Part shown: positions 55,174 to 64,000 of the stretch, one piece after another
Numbering within the stretch: the first letter of the stretch is position 1
Layout: every line of letters begins with the position of its first letter
Source: Moritella sp. JT01
GTDB taxonomy: Bacteria; Pseudomonadota; Gammaproteobacteria; Enterobacterales; Moritellaceae
DNA length: 64,000 nucleotides
NCBI RefSeq assembly: GCF_001574435.1
Contig: NZ_LOCN01000026.1
Span: forward strand, 1 to 64,000
Direction of reading: 5' to 3'
Program-made: the position numbers and the translations under genes
Notes under the pieces: generated by a model
What the model saw: only the letters and a program-made list of their open reading frames with translations
Told to the model about the DNA's origin: nothing
Databases searched by the model: none

Positions 55174-56940
55174 TCACGACGAACAACTAAGATGAGACAA
55201 TCCACCCACCTCAAAGAACTCAGGCGGTTTCAATCTATAGTATTTATCCTCCACGTCCTTCGACTGCTCTGCATATGGCTGTGTCATCACGTCCTGCAGT
55301 TCTCGAATTAGAGCGTAATTTCCCGCAGTTGCTTGCTGATAAGCAGGCATAACAAACCACTCTCGCAAAATGTATTTTGGGTTGACGAGCTTCATCTGCC
55401 TAGAGATTTCCTCACTGGTTCGGGGCGACGTAGCATTCGCGTCACAGGCGCTGTTGAGGAGCGTTTTCCATTTTTCAAGCCACTCTGCCCAGCGCTTGTC
55501 CATCTCTTTGGACTCTATATCATGCGGCGAATTATTGTAGAAGCTTTTCTTGAGTGGGCCAATGTCACCGGGTATCGACGAGAGCTCGCGGAAGAAGATC
55601 GTGTAATCGACAGGAGTTTGCATCATGAGTGTTTCTAGCTCGCTGAACAGTACGTTGCAAAGTGCCTTGTGAGACGCTGTGTTCAAAGTACTAAGACCCA
55701 GCTTGGCAGCCCACATCTTTTCCATTTTCGTGTGCATTACTTTCGAAAATCCACTTTGAATCTCGTCGAGCTCTAGCAAATAGTCCTGATGCGACGCCAG
55801 TAATGGCCGTAACGCCGAACAAAACATGCCGAAGTTTCTTTGCGCTGAGTTTGGTTGGTTCATGAACGAAAAGTGACGACCACCACCCGTCCAAGGCTGA
55901 TAATACGGGTTAAACACATCGCAAAAGCCAAAGGGACCATAATCAAGTGTAAAGCCACCGACTGCGCAATTGTCGCTGTTGAAGTTACCCTGACAGAAGC
56001 CGACGCGGATCCAATTCGCCACCAGCGACGTGAGGCGGCTACGAAACTCGCGCGCCAGTAATACCACTTTTTCTGGGGTGGTGAGTTGCCTATCGACAAC
56101 GTCAGCGTACTCACGATCAATCAAGTGCAGCACAATCTTCTCGAGTTCTTCCATCGCTTTCAGGTGTTCGTTTTTACGGGTACGGCGAGCGAAAAGTTCG
56201 AGTTGGCCGACGCGGATGAACGACGGTGCGACACGTGTCGAGATGGCGACGGCTTCAGATATAAGCATGTCGGGATTTTCCGAGCGCGAGCCCTCCGAGT
56301 ACCACGGTCTATTCACCGTCTCAGTTTTTGAAACGTACAAACTCAAAGACCGTGATGTGGGCACGCCCAGTGCGTGCATGTGCTCCTGAGCCAAGAACTC
56401 GCGGATACTAGACCGCAAGACAGCACGACCGTCCGCGCCGCGGCAATATGGCGTGCGGCCGCCACCTTTCAGCTGCATTTCCCAGCGTCGACCGTTGATG
56501 ACGGCCTCAAGCACAGAAATTGCACGACCGTCGCCATATCCGTTGCCGGTTTGGAACGGGCACTGCTGGATGTATTCAGTACCGTAGATGGAAAGTGCGT
56601 ACCCACTAGCCCAACCGACCTTGCGCATCGGCTCTGGAACCTGAGAAATGTCGCCGGAGAACATGCGGATGAACTCGGAGGACTCAGCCAGACTGTCGGC
56701 GAAGCCAAGCTCGGAAAAAAAGTTTTTGCTGTGCGCTACATACTCAGGGTCTTTGATTGGAGTAGGATTGACGGGGACATAATGGCCCGTAAAGACTTGT
56801 CGCGGCGCGTGGTCGGCACCGTTTTCTGTCGCATCAGGATCACAGTTGAGCGTGTCCATGAGGGAATAATTTGCCAACTTCGCAAGATCGTTAAGCGTTG
56901 ATATAGTCGAGGAAGTTTTCTGAGGCAGTCGGTTTGTCAT
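55174..56940 (-). CDS. selO: Protein adenylyltransferase SelO (YdiU)
   Basis: SelO-family pseudokinase (588 residues) that transfers AMP to Ser/Thr/Tyr of redox proteins. [41 protein letters not shown] and the metal/nucleotide region [31 protein letters not shown] are present. The C terminus LSCSS puts Cys586 third from the end, where eukaryotic SelO has selenocysteine. The gene is clearly more GC-rich than its neighbours and lies among cassette-like genes, which suggests transfer. Confidence 0.93.
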   Translation of the reverse strand: MTNRLPQKTSSTISTLNDLAKLANYSLMDTLNCDPDATENGADHAPRQVFTGHYVPVNPTPIKDPEYVAHSKNFFSELGFADSLAESSEFIRMFSGDISQVPEPMRKVGWASGYALSIYGTEYIQQCPFQTGNGYGDGRAISVLEAVINGRRWEMQLKGGGRTPYCRGADGRAVLRSSIREFLAQEHMHALGVPTSRSLSLYVSKTETVNRPWYSEGSRSENPDMLISEAVAISTRVAPSFIRVGQLELFARRTRKNEHLKAMEELEKIVLHLIDREYADVVDRQLTTPEKVVLLAREFRSRLTSLVANWIRVGFCQGNFNSDNCAVGGFTLDYGPFGFCDVFNPYYQPWTGGGRHFSFMNQPNSAQRNFGMFCSALRPLLASHQDYLLELDEIQSGFSKVMHTKMEKMWAAKLGLSTLNTASHKALCNVLFSELETLMMQTPVDYTIFFRELSSIPGDIGPLKKSFYNNSPHDIESKEMDKRWAEWLEKWKTLLNSACDANATSPRTSEEISRQMKLVNPKYILREWFVMPAYQQATAGNYALIRELQDVMTQPYAEQSKDVEDKYYRLKPPEFFEVGGLSHLSCSS

Positions 56941-57021
56941 AGTTGTTTATACCAAGCTCGTAAAGATAAATTTTAATACTTTGTATCTTACCCCGTTATT
57001 TGTGCAGATACTTGTACTTGT

Positions 57022-57121
57022 TACATAGCGCCCTGCTAATAAGTGAACTAATGCAGATGGGCGAATTGCTCCGTAATTGGCATAACTACTGTGGTGAATC
57101 TTAATTCGCAGTTTGTTAGGT
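57022..57121 (-). other. attC-like site, degenerate
   Basis: Minus strand starts ACCTAACAAACTGCGAATTAAG and ends CTTATTAGCAGGGCGCTATG. CTGC-AATAAG halves pair imperfectly. The final box is mutated. Lies between the broken small ORF and selO. Confidence 0.4.
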
Positions 57122-57262
57122 TACTTAAGGCGATAGAGCCCGCATTCATTTGCCCACGATTCTATTAAACTTGCGTCTTTTTCATTACGCAAATAGAAGA
57201 TGTTTGTGTCATCCCAACTTTCGCATAACTTCCTTGGTAACTTAACGTCAAACTAACCATTG
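57121..57262 (-). pseudogene. Short cassette ORF with probable 1-nt frameshift
   Basis: From the ATG at 57262 the frame reads MVSLTLSFTKEVMRKLG and stops. Removing one G from the GGG at about 57211 continues it as DDTNIFYLRNEKDASLIES, then WANECGLYRLK and a stop right before an attC-like box. The joined 46-residue product is not recognised. Confidence 0.4.
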
Positions 57263-57338
57263 AGGGTTTCTGGCGCGATGTTTTGCATCTTTTTTGCAAA
57301 ACGCGTGACTGTAAAACGAATATGCGTTCAGTTGCTTG

Positions 57339-57640
57339 TTAAGTAGCTGTTATGCCGGGAACAACTTGATACACCCTTACTTCTGTATCAGGTTTAATAC
57401 AATATTTATAATCTTCCGGATAAAGTACGGCTTTATACAAATTTTCCCCTGCATACTGTTTCATCATCTCAAGTTCTAACCAGAAAGATACGAATGTGAT
57501 TTCAATTTCACCTTCTAACTCTCGTCGTAAAACATGGTAACCAGTACAACCCTTTATAACTTGAGTATTTCTGAGAGGTAGTCGATAAATCCATTTGCTG
57601 TATTTTTAGGGCAAATGCACTTCCATTCTCGATGATACAT
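57339..57640 (-). pseudogene. Antibiotic-biosynthesis-monooxygenase-fold gene, frameshifted
   Basis: MYHREWKCICPKNTANGFIDYL from the ATG at 57640, then a 2-nt duplication (CTCT for CT, plus strand GAGAGG at 57573-57578) throws the frame into a stop. After correction it reads RNTQVIKGCTGYHVLRREL, EITFVSFWLELEMMKQYAGEN and KAVLYPEDYKYCIKPDTEV. This is the ABM/dabb-like fold often carried by integron cassettes. As read the gene is broken. Confidence 0.75.
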
Positions 57641-57994
57641 ACGCTTCCTTTGATTAAGCTATTTAACTGTTTGTTATACGGAATTCCGTATAACGTGAAT
57701 CCAACTTTAATTTCATTCCCATTAACAATATCAAATTTTCCTTATATTACAATTGGATATACATACTTTCTAATAACATTTGAAACAAAGACTATTTGGC
57801 AGTATAAATCATCAATATTTCGTGAAAACAAGATAAAGCCAATGATACCTGTATATAAAACTAGGTTTACGATTGTGCAACAAAATTTATCCATAAAAAA
57901 ATATATGGCAAATTAATGTGAGGATATCGAGTATGAGCGGCAAATCCGCCACCCAACTGTCATGAACAAAATATAACTGAGTCACTACTCTAAG
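57641..57994. other. Gene-free AT-rich stretch with a 20-nt palindrome
   Basis: TTATACGGAATTCCGTATAA at 57674-57693 is a perfect palindrome formed by two head-on attC-type boxes (GTTATAC and GTATAAC, as read on the minus strand). The remainder shows no credible gene. A plus-strand open frame of 94 codons has no ribosome-binding site and biased low-complexity composition. Confidence 0.45.
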
Positions 57995-58004
57995 CTACTT
58001 TGGG
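57982..58004. repeat. Dispersed hairpin repeat, partial copy at a recombinase 3' end
   Basis: CTCTAAGCTACTTTGGGGCA matches the hairpin-A half of the repeat at 306-420 with one change, then breaks off exactly where the tyrosine-recombinase reading frame ends (minus strand GCCCCAAAG-TAG). Confidence 0.65.
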
Positions 58005-58560
58005 GCATCTTCAATCTCAATGCCCAAGTATCGAATTGTGTCCACTTTCGTATGACCTAAAAGCAACTGTACAGCCCGTATGTTTTTAGTGCGGGCATAT
58101 ATCAACGTAGCTTTGGTTCGTCTCATCGAATGCGTGCCATATAAGTTATCATCCAGCCCTAAGCTTAACGCCCACGACTTGATAATCTTTGAGTAGTAAG
58201 AATAACTAATCGGTTGGCCTATTCTGCGAAGACTGGGAAATAGGTAGCTCTCAATTCCCAGTTTTGCCGAAAAGATCCACCTACTGATACTTTGCTGACT
58301 TCTAGGTGTTATTTCAAATTGAACGTAATTACCTGTTTTACTTTGATTAAGTTGTACTCGTGGGTGAACGATACCTTGGGAATAAACATCTCCAACTTTC
58401 ATTCTAAGTAAGTCACATGAACGCAGTTTGCTATCTATAGCCAAGTTTAAGAGAGCTAGTTGCATTTGATTATCATTAATTTGGAGTCTGGTTCGAATAC
58501 CCCAAATTTCTTCTAGTCTAAATGGCTTAGAGCTCGAGCTTTAAAGGATGTAGTTCGCAT
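57995..58560 (-). pseudogene. Small tyrosine recombinase, frameshifted near the N terminus
   Basis: From the ATG at 58560 the frame reads MRTTSFKARALSHLD and stops. Adding one base near 58530 gives the expected SSKPFRLEEIWGIRTRLQI and then the intact rest (MQLALLNLAIDSKLRSCDLLRMKVGD, catalytic Arg; GTHSMRRTKATLIY, H-x-x-R; LLGHTKVDTIRYLGIEIED). The protein ends APK, shorter than relatives, because the hairpin repeat replaces the tail; the nucleophile Tyr in RYLG is kept. About 188 residues when repaired. Confidence 0.8.
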
Positions 58561-58708
58561 TACAGATTTAATATCTAAAATAACCAAAGCTTATTTTAGT
58601 GTTTGTCGCCAATGGAAATACCTGATGTCATAAAGCTCACTCGCCAGCCAATACTTACAGCACTATCATACTCATACTAATTAATACTAATTAATTTATG
58701 AGGCTTTT

Positions 58709-59908
58709 ATGTTCCGATATCTTCTTTGTAGTTTTACGCTTGTACTACTTTATCCCACTGCCATCGATCTTTATCTTGTTGGTCTGCCACAAATTGCAGC
58801 AGACCTTCAGGCAACAGAATCCCAACTTCATTTTGCTTTTTCTATCTATTTGATAGGTATGGCTACTACAATGCTTATTGCTGGGAAAGTGGCCGACTCA
58901 ATAGGCCGTAAACCTGTTGCTATTACTGGTGCCGCAATCTTTGCAGTATCATCTATATTTGGTGGAATGGCTGAACATAGTACGCCGTTTCTTATTGCTA
59001 GATTCATTCAGGGGATTGGCGCTGGTAGCTGTTACGTGGTTGCCTTTGCAATTATTCGGGATACTTTGGATGATATACAGCGCGCTAAAGTTCTTTCTAT
59101 GCTCAATGGTATCACCTGTGTTATCCCTGTTATTGCGCCCGTGATTGGTTACCTTATAATGCTTAAATTTCCATGGTCAAGTCTGTTTATTATGATGGCT
59201 GTTATGGGCGGTGTGGTCTGTCTATTATCTTTACTGGTACTCAAAGAGACTAAGCCAAACAAGTGGGTTGTAATTCATGACATTCATTCAGACCGTCACG
59301 CTGCACAAGAATCATTCTTTGAACGTTTTTTTATCAGCCGTCTGATTATTACTTCGTTGGGTGTTATGACCATTTTAACTTATGTTAACGTGTCTCCTTT
59401 ATTAATAATGGGAGAGATGGGTTTTGATAGAAGCGAGTATTCTACCATTGTAGCCGGCACTGCTTTAGTCAGTATGATCACCTCGTTCTCCGCACCTTTT
59501 GCTTTATCAATATTTAAAGAACGCACCCTACTACTGGCATCACAAATTTTGTTTGCACTCTCTGCTGTGGTTATAACATTCACGCTTATCTCTAATTTTT
59601 ATAATCAATTGTATCTGCTAAGTTTTGTACTGATATGTGCGGGTTTTGCCATTGGCTTTGGTGTATCCATGAGTCAAGCTCTTAGCCCATATTCTGCGCG
59701 CGCAGGAATGGCGAGTTCGTTGCTTGGTATTACCCAAGTGTCCAGCTCTGCATTGTACATCTGGTTAATGGGTGCTCTTGGCGTAAATGCACTGAATATG
59801 CTACTTACAACCTTGATTATAGGTAGCGTAATTAGCCTTGCTCTAATACTATTGATACCTAAACATTCTCACGGTCATAAATATGAAAAGATCACTAGCC
59901 CAGCTTGA
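58709..59908 (+). CDS. mdtL: Multidrug efflux MFS transporter MdtL
   Basis: Twelve-helix drug:H+ antiporter of 399 residues in the Bcr/CflA group, inner membrane. It follows E. coli MdtL closely: start [32 protein letters not shown], loop [11 protein letters not shown], motif C region [19 protein letters not shown], then [21 protein letters not shown]. It overlaps the next gene yidZ by 26 nt, the same pair as in E. coli. The upstream region has a repeated TACTAATTAA near 58674-58695 that may be part of the promoter or a LysR site. Confidence 0.93.
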   Translation: MFRYLLCSFTLVLLYPTAIDLYLVGLPQIAADLQATESQLHFAFSIYLIGMATTMLIAGKVADSIGRKPVAITGAAIFAVSSIFGGMAEHSTPFLIARFIQGIGAGSCYVVAFAIIRDTLDDIQRAKVLSMLNGITCVIPVIAPVIGYLIMLKFPWSSLFIMMAVMGGVVCLLSLLVLKETKPNKWVVIHDIHSDRHAAQESFFERFFISRLIITSLGVMTILTYVNVSPLLIMGEMGFDRSEYSTIVAGTALVSMITSFSAPFALSIFKERTLLLASQILFALSAVVITFTLISNFYNQLYLLSFVLICAGFAIGFGVSMSQALSPYSARAGMASSLLGITQVSSSALYIWLMGALGVNALNMLLTTLIIGSVISLALILLIPKHSHGHKYEKITSPA

Positions 59909-60839
59909 TTTTAATTTGCTGTATACACTACAACTATTATCTAAAGAACATAGTGTGTCGAGAACTGCAAAAAAGTTGAATGTCACGCCATCTACCGTGA
60001 GCAAGTCGTTGAGAAAATTACGTGATTGGTTTGATGATCCTTTGTTTGTTAAAACCCCGAAGGGGTTAGCACCAACCCCTTTCACACAGAGCATGGAACA
60101 AGATCTTTCAGATTGGCTACAGATAAGTCGCCAACTTCTGGAAAAACATAGTGGTGACTCGCCAAAAGGGATTCAATTTGATTTAGCTATTGAATCTCCG
60201 CTTCTGCTAACCATACTGAATGGACTAGTCCAGAAAATTCAGCAACATTATACAGACGCAAAAATAAAAACGCATAACTGGGATTACGACTCTTTAGAAT
60301 CAATTATCCGTGGCGAAACTGATATTGGACTCACGGGAAGAGAAAGCCACCCGCGCTCTAAAGAGTCACTACATCTACTTCCTTACTTTATTGACTTTGA
60401 AATTCTTTTTTATGATCTTCCTGTTGTATATTTGCGTAAAGATCATCCTGCCTTACAAGAGGAATGGAACCTCGATACCTTCCTCAAATACCCACATATC
60501 AATATCGTTTGGGAGAAGTGTGAAGCTTGGGCGTTAGATGAAATACTAAGTGAACAGGGATTGAAGCGAAATATCACGCTTACTATGGCTAGCTTTGAGC
60601 AATCATTATTCATGTCGGCTCAACCAAACCAAAATATGATCACGACTGCACCTGCATATTGTCAACATTATACCAAGCAGCAACATCCAGATTTGTTGTG
60701 TTTACCCATCCCTGTAGACAAGGTTTATCATGATAAACTGTTAATTCCCTTCACGTTGATTTGGCATAAACGCAACGCTCACAATCCGAAGTTACTGTGG
60801 CTGAAGGAAACTATTAAATCACTGTATTGCATTCACTAA
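59883..60839 (+). CDS. yidZ: LysR-family regulator YidZ
   Basis: LysR regulator of 318 residues, orthologue of E. coli Yid[52 protein letters not shown] at the helix-turn-helix, and [38 protein letters not shown] in the effector domain. It overlaps mdtL and is translationally coupled to it. E. coli YidZ is linked to anaerobic nitric-oxide protection. The effector here is not known. Confidence 0.92.
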   Translation: MKRSLAQLDFNLLYTLQLLSKEHSVSRTAKKLNVTPSTVSKSLRKLRDWFDDPLFVKTPKGLAPTPFTQSMEQDLSDWLQISRQLLEKHSGDSPKGIQFDLAIESPLLLTILNGLVQKIQQHYTDAKIKTHNWDYDSLESIIRGETDIGLTGRESHPRSKESLHLLPYFIDFEILFYDLPVVYLRKDHPALQEEWNLDTFLKYPHINIVWEKCEAWALDEILSEQGLKRNITLTMASFEQSLFMSAQPNQNMITTAPAYCQHYTKQQHPDLLCLPIPVDKVYHDKLLIPFTLIWHKRNAHNPKLLWLKETIKSLYCIH

Positions 60840-60864
60840 TAAGAATATCGAGTTAGCTCGGCCA

Positions 60865-62591
60865 TGTGATTACCGAGGGAGTGTGACAGAGTAATTACCG
60901 TGGGACTTTGTCATTTACACTGTTAAGTTTAGTCCACCCCCTCATTTTACTATGTTGCTTTCGCTAATGCTCCTGCACGTTCGATCCGTAACACCTTAGT
61001 ATTCAGTTTTTCTCTTACCCAGATATTTCTAATTGTCGAGTGACTGATTGATATATTGTGTCTTTTCATCATTTCACTGCTGATAGGGATTTGGGTCAGG
61101 TGAGGTTTTTCTAATGTTAGCTCGATGACTTTATCTTCAACATCTTGGTCTAGGGATACCATACATCCGTTTCAGTGCCAAAGGCCCCTGAGCTTCAAGC
61201 AGGCGTCGATTATTGTAAATGCTTTCCCTTGAGCAACCGCTGATTCGAGCTGCTTCAGATAGGTTGCCAAGCTCTTCAGCAAGCTTGATGGTATCAAGCT
61301 TCCTCTGTACTTCCTCTCCATATTCCGTGAGTTTGCATGGTTCCTTGATTTCAGCGATGGTGAGCTTAAGATCGGCAAAATAAGCGGCAAAGCCGCCACC
61401 CAACTGTTTCCGTATTTCTACTTTATGGCTCACGATTGAATGCCTTAAGGGGGAATCTATTATGTACATGGTGTTGTTGTAACTGAAGGTATGATCACGA
61501 CGGATTTTTCTGTATTCCTTCTGAACGCAGACAGCATCAAGGTTGATGTACGCTGGGACTGGTCTAAATTCCGAATGGATATTCTTTGCATGGACAGTGA
61601 GTTGTTTCAACCAATAATCTGGAATAAATGTATTTTGCAGATAATGATTAGCGCTGTCCATGTCCGTTATTTCTGCCAGGCGGAGCTCTGGCACCAAGCG
61701 ATCTTGAAAGGTATCGAATGCACGTTCAACCCGACCTTTACCTTGAGGCGAGTTGGCAAAGATGATCTCGATCCCGAGCTCTTCACATGCCCTTTGCATT
61801 TGTGAGAAGTTACAACGCTTCGGCCCACCAAAGATGCCTGCTCTATCAACGTAAAGCGTCTTAAACAGCCCTCGCTTCTCGATATAAGCCTTCATTACTT
61901 TCATGCAGCCATCGGTAGTCTCGGACGGAAAAAACTCAGCATGGATATCACTGGTTGCATCGTCGATAATGGCGATCAAGCAAGACTTATTCTGACCGAA
62001 CCACAGGTGTGGACTACCATCCATTTGCAGCATTAATCCCGATGATTCCATACGTTCACGCCTTCTTCTCACTTTTGAACGACGATGCTTAGCCCGTTTC
62101 ACATGGTGAATAGCATGAGCCCAAGAGCGAAGCGTTTCACGCTTCACTTGAATTCCTTCTCTCACCCTTAAGATATCAATGAGGTGCAACATGTTGAAAT
62201 CATAATATTTATCTTTAATAAGTGACTGAACTTGTCTTTTTAATGAGTCGGGGATCTTGTTGGTTGGCGTTTTACCAGTATTGCCATGGACAACAAAACG
62301 AATGCCATTTTTTTTATATCGACGGAGATAACGTTCAATGGTTCGACTGGACTTATTGAGTAATTTTGAGGCATTAAGAATGCTAATTTTACCTTCAGCA
62401 ACCTTAGTAATCACATCAACAATGAGCTGGGATTGGGAATTCATCACGATCATCCTTAGTAACCTCTGAAAAGTACACGGTGATACTCAGAGGATTACTT
62501 AAAAATTCGATCCGTCAATTTCCCTTGGTAATTATAAAAACGACAGAGTCGCTTGGTAGTTATGGTACGACAGAGTCCCTTGGTGTTCACA
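60865..62591 (-). mobile_element. ISNCY/IS1202-like insertion sequence
   Basis: About 1727 bp bounded by imperfect terminal repeats: TGTGATTACCGAGGGA at the left and, inverted, TGTGAACACCAAGGGA at the right. Each end has a second, inner iteron (TACC..G.GACT.TGTC) 10-15 nt inside. Flanks AGTTAGCTCGGCC (left) and AGTTCACATAGCTCAGCC (right) are loosely alike. A clean target duplication is not seen. Confidence 0.7.
60958..62453 (-). CDS. DDE transposase of the IS1202-like element, probable frameshift
   Basis: Main frame 61137-62453 (438 residues): helix-turn-helix (ISILNASKLLNKSSRTIERYLRRYKKNG), then the integrase core with first Asp in MLQMDGSPHLWFG, second in LYVDRAGIFGGPKR and Glu in GRVERAFDTFQDRL. 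It ends with an HTH-like GNLSEAARISGCSRESIYNNRRLL. Coding continues in the -1/+2 frame from 61162 as VSLDQDVEDKVIELTLEKPH, then SISHSTIRNIWVREKLNT, a segment that relatives fuse to the same protein. So one reading frame is probably broken near 61140-61165, or frameshifting joins them. The second frame is open from 61162 to 60950. Confidence 0.7.
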
Positions 62592-62605
62592 AGTTCACAT
62601 AGCTC

Positions 62606-62675
62606 AGCCCTAAGCCATAGCTGGACAGGAATGGCTTAGAGTTGAAACTTTAAATGGTATATAGCGTTACAGAAA
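62606..62675. repeat. Dispersed hairpin repeat, B half
   Basis: CTAAGCC-ATAGCTGGACAGGAAT-GGCTTAG plus about 40 nt of downstream flank match hairpin B and its flank at 358-420. It lies directly inside the right flank of the insertion sequence. Confidence 0.65.
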
Positions 62676-62690
62676 GTACTGGTAAATGAG

Positions 62691-62789
62691 ATTAACGCCG
62701 CATTAAGCGGACTAAAATAGTGAGTTATACTGTGTAGCGATGCGGAGCGTAACCCACTGTTTTAGTTCCGTTTAAATGCCTTGTTATGT
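62691..62789 (-). other. attC recombination site
   Basis: On the minus strand ACATAACAAGGCATTTAAACGG begins right after the catB-like stop and is mirrored by CCGCTTAATGCGGCGTTAAT. The interior also folds (ACTAAAACAGTG... against ...CACTATTTTAGT) with a GC-rich centre. Box positions, length near 99 nt and dyad symmetry are those of an integron attC of VCR-like size. Confidence 0.75.
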
Positions 62790-62790
62790 G

Positions 62791-63426
62791 TTATTTTTGA
62801 GTTTCATAAGCTAAAACTGCACTTTTAAGTTGCTGGATGTCTGACGAACATAAGTACCTTTTAAGTGCCTCAAATTTTTCCACAGGCCAATCATAAACTC
62901 TTAACTGCAACAGCTCATTAACGACAGATGGCTTAAAACGATGTTTAACTAATTTAGCAGGAGAGCCACCAACAACACTGTATGGAGCAACATCCTTAGT
63001 AACAACGCTATTAGCAGCTACAATAGCACCTTCTCCAATCGACACACCTGGCATAATCATAGCCCTCATCCCTAGCCATGAGCCATCACCAATACGAGTG
63101 TCGCCTTTACCAATATAAGCTTCTTCTATATAGTCCATAAACGGATATAAACAGAACCAATCCCCTCTATGAGTATGATTACCTCCCATTAAAATAACTA
63201 CTTCCGCACCTATGCAGACGTAATCGCCGATATGGAGCTTGTCTATTTCCCACCGAGGCTCCCACTTTCGACTAACTTCATCACCGTGTAGATACCGAAC
63301 AACTGAGTCCTCGAAACCATTGTCCCAACAATCACTGTAGTAGCTATGCTCACCCTTTATAAAAATATTTGGATTTGTTACTACCTCATGTAGCAACTGA
63401 AATTTTGACCAATGTTTATTCTGCAT
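62791..63426 (-). CDS. CatB/Vat-like xenobiotic acetyltransferase (cassette gene)
   Basis: Left-handed beta-helix acetyltransferase of 211 residues in the XAT group (type B chloramphenicol / streptogramin acetyltransferases). Hexapeptide repeats (IGDYVCIGAEVVIL, then IGDGSWLGMRAMIMPGVSIGEGAIVAANSVVTKDVAPYSVVGGSPAKLVKHRF) and the active His region GGNHTHRGDW are clear. Whether it acetylates chloramphenicol, virginiamycin or another hydroxyl compound is unknown. An attC follows its stop at once, so it is an integron cassette gene. No attC is seen upstream. Confidence 0.83.
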   Translation of the reverse strand: MQNKHWSKFQLLHEVVTNPNIFIKGEHSYYSDCWDNGFEDSVVRYLHGDEVSRKWEPRWEIDKLHIGDYVCIGAEVVILMGGNHTHRGDWFCLYPFMDYIEEAYIGKGDTRIGDGSWLGMRAMIMPGVSIGEGAIVAANSVVTKDVAPYSVVGGSPAKLVKHRFKPSVVNELLQLRVYDWPVEKFEALKRYLCSSDIQQLKSAVLAYETQK

Positions 63427-63943
63427 ACTAACCTCAAAAAAATGTTAAAAAATATAATTTATTAATTAAACATTGTGCTCGTCAGTGGATTCGTGGCTGC
63501 TTTAATAAAGGGATAAGTCGCATAAGTACTCTCTTGATATGAGGGAGTCGATGATAACACATAACATTTGTATAGTAGGACGTCTCGAATCCCCAAATCC
63601 GTTCACCATTTAAATGGCATTTAATCCATTGAAAATAATAATTATCTCAGGAATTGTTTTATTGTCTGTTTCTGACAAATCGAGACGTCCTGTAAATTAT
63701 TTTTTAAGTCTTGTAAGTTATCAATAAGACTATCTATGCAACTGATTATATTGGCATTAATTTCCACTAGCAAGATAAACGTGATTGTCTTCTGGCAATT
63801 CGAGACTGCGTTCACCAAAATGCCAATAATACTGTATAAAATCATCATATCTAACCATTTAACTATGCATAAATAAGAGCAATTCAGTTGGTAAATTTTG
63901 CATGATAAAATCTATGGAAAATCGATATGAACATATTGCAATT
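63427..63943. other. Gene-free right-edge region with inverted repeats
   Basis: AGGACGTCTCGA (63577-63588) and TCGAGACGTCCT (63680-63691) are a perfect 12-bp inverted pair. CCATTTAAATGG (63606-63617) is a palindrome. A minus-strand 68-codon frame (63642-63848) has low-complexity helix composition and no clear start signal, and was not accepted. Confidence 0.5.
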
Positions 63944-64000
63944 GAGCAACTGCTCTAACGCGAAATGGGGCAAATTCGGCTTAGCGTTATTACACTAAAC
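63944..64000. repeat. Dispersed hairpin repeat, copy cut by the window edge
   Basis: TTGAGC...CTCTAA...GGGGCAAATTCGGCTTAGCG...ATTACACTAA matches 306-362 at about three quarters of positions in the same orientation. The copy runs off the end of the window. Confidence 0.7.

Noticed and set aside
56030-56901. Long plus-strand frames opposite selO
   Set aside because: They are shadows of the GC-richer selO gene; the minus strand carries the clear protein family.
57632-57916. Plus-strand open frame of 94 codons
   Set aside because: No ribosome-binding site, AT-driven composition, and it crosses the broken ABM gene and the attC-type palindrome.
63642-63848. Minus-strand 68-codon frame near the right edge
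   Set aside because: Low-complexity helix, no start signal, and no attC at either end; kept only as part of the gene-free region.

Overview
The window looks like a chromosomal segment of an AT-rich, cold-water marine gammaproteobacterium of the Moritella / Vibrio / Shewanella kind. Pointers are the lonH-like/fabA pair with E. coli-style FadR and FabR boxes, the mdtL-yidZ pair, Lpp, PldA, a GlyGly-CTERM protease, and many lipoproteins with an ACGG lipobox. The genus (Moritella is my best guess) is inferred, not shown. No rRNA, tRNA or CRISPR array was seen.

Layout. 0-18 kb: accessory metabolism and secreted proteins. These are a LysE exporter, a polyamine-type acetyltransferase, LysR, an M4-like metalloprotease lipoprotein, an Old Yellow Enzyme with a divergent TetR and three tandem operators, a secreted PI-PLC/ricin-lectin protein, an ABC-F ATPase, two lipoproteins with related leaders, a Tat-exported DJ-1 protein and an orphan YejF-type ATPase. 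18-33 kb: an alanine/Na+ symporter, then adenine deaminase behind an adenine riboswitch. A Fur-box SDR follows, then a TetR-controlled export locus (MMPL pump, LolA-like protein, outer-membrane protein) with two matching operators. A tyrosine recombinase and about 1 kb of gene-free AT-rich DNA close this part. 33-52 kb: envelope functions. These include a small porin-like barrel, bestrophin, CPBP protease, two tandem alginate-lyase-like (PL14) lipoproteins, a TAP-like hydrolase, SIMPL protein, an EAL phosphodiesterase next to a PilZ protein, a frameshifted pldA, Lpp next to an L,D-transpeptidase, a trypsin-like protease with homopolymer tracts, a Tim44-domain protein, YaiL, a Lon-like protease and FabA.

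52-64 kb is an accessory region with extensive decay. After fabA lie remnants of an IS3-family transposase, a signal peptidase, a P2-like phage terminase and another possible phage gene. Then comes a run of minus-strand cassette-like genes (P-loop kinase, RimJ-type acetyltransferase, SelO, a broken small ORF, a broken monooxygenase-fold gene). These are separated by attC-like inverted repeats, and no integron integrase is visible. A frameshifted small tyrosine recombinase, the mdtL-yidZ pair, a complete ISNCY/IS1202-like element, a clear attC and a CatB-like acetyltransferase follow. A dispersed hairpin repeat occurs at both edges of the window and twice inside this region.

Several genes are broken by 1-2 nt changes (pldA, the monooxygenase cassette, the small recombinase, the short cassette ORF, probably the IS transposase). 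Real decay and assembly error cannot be separated from sequence alone.
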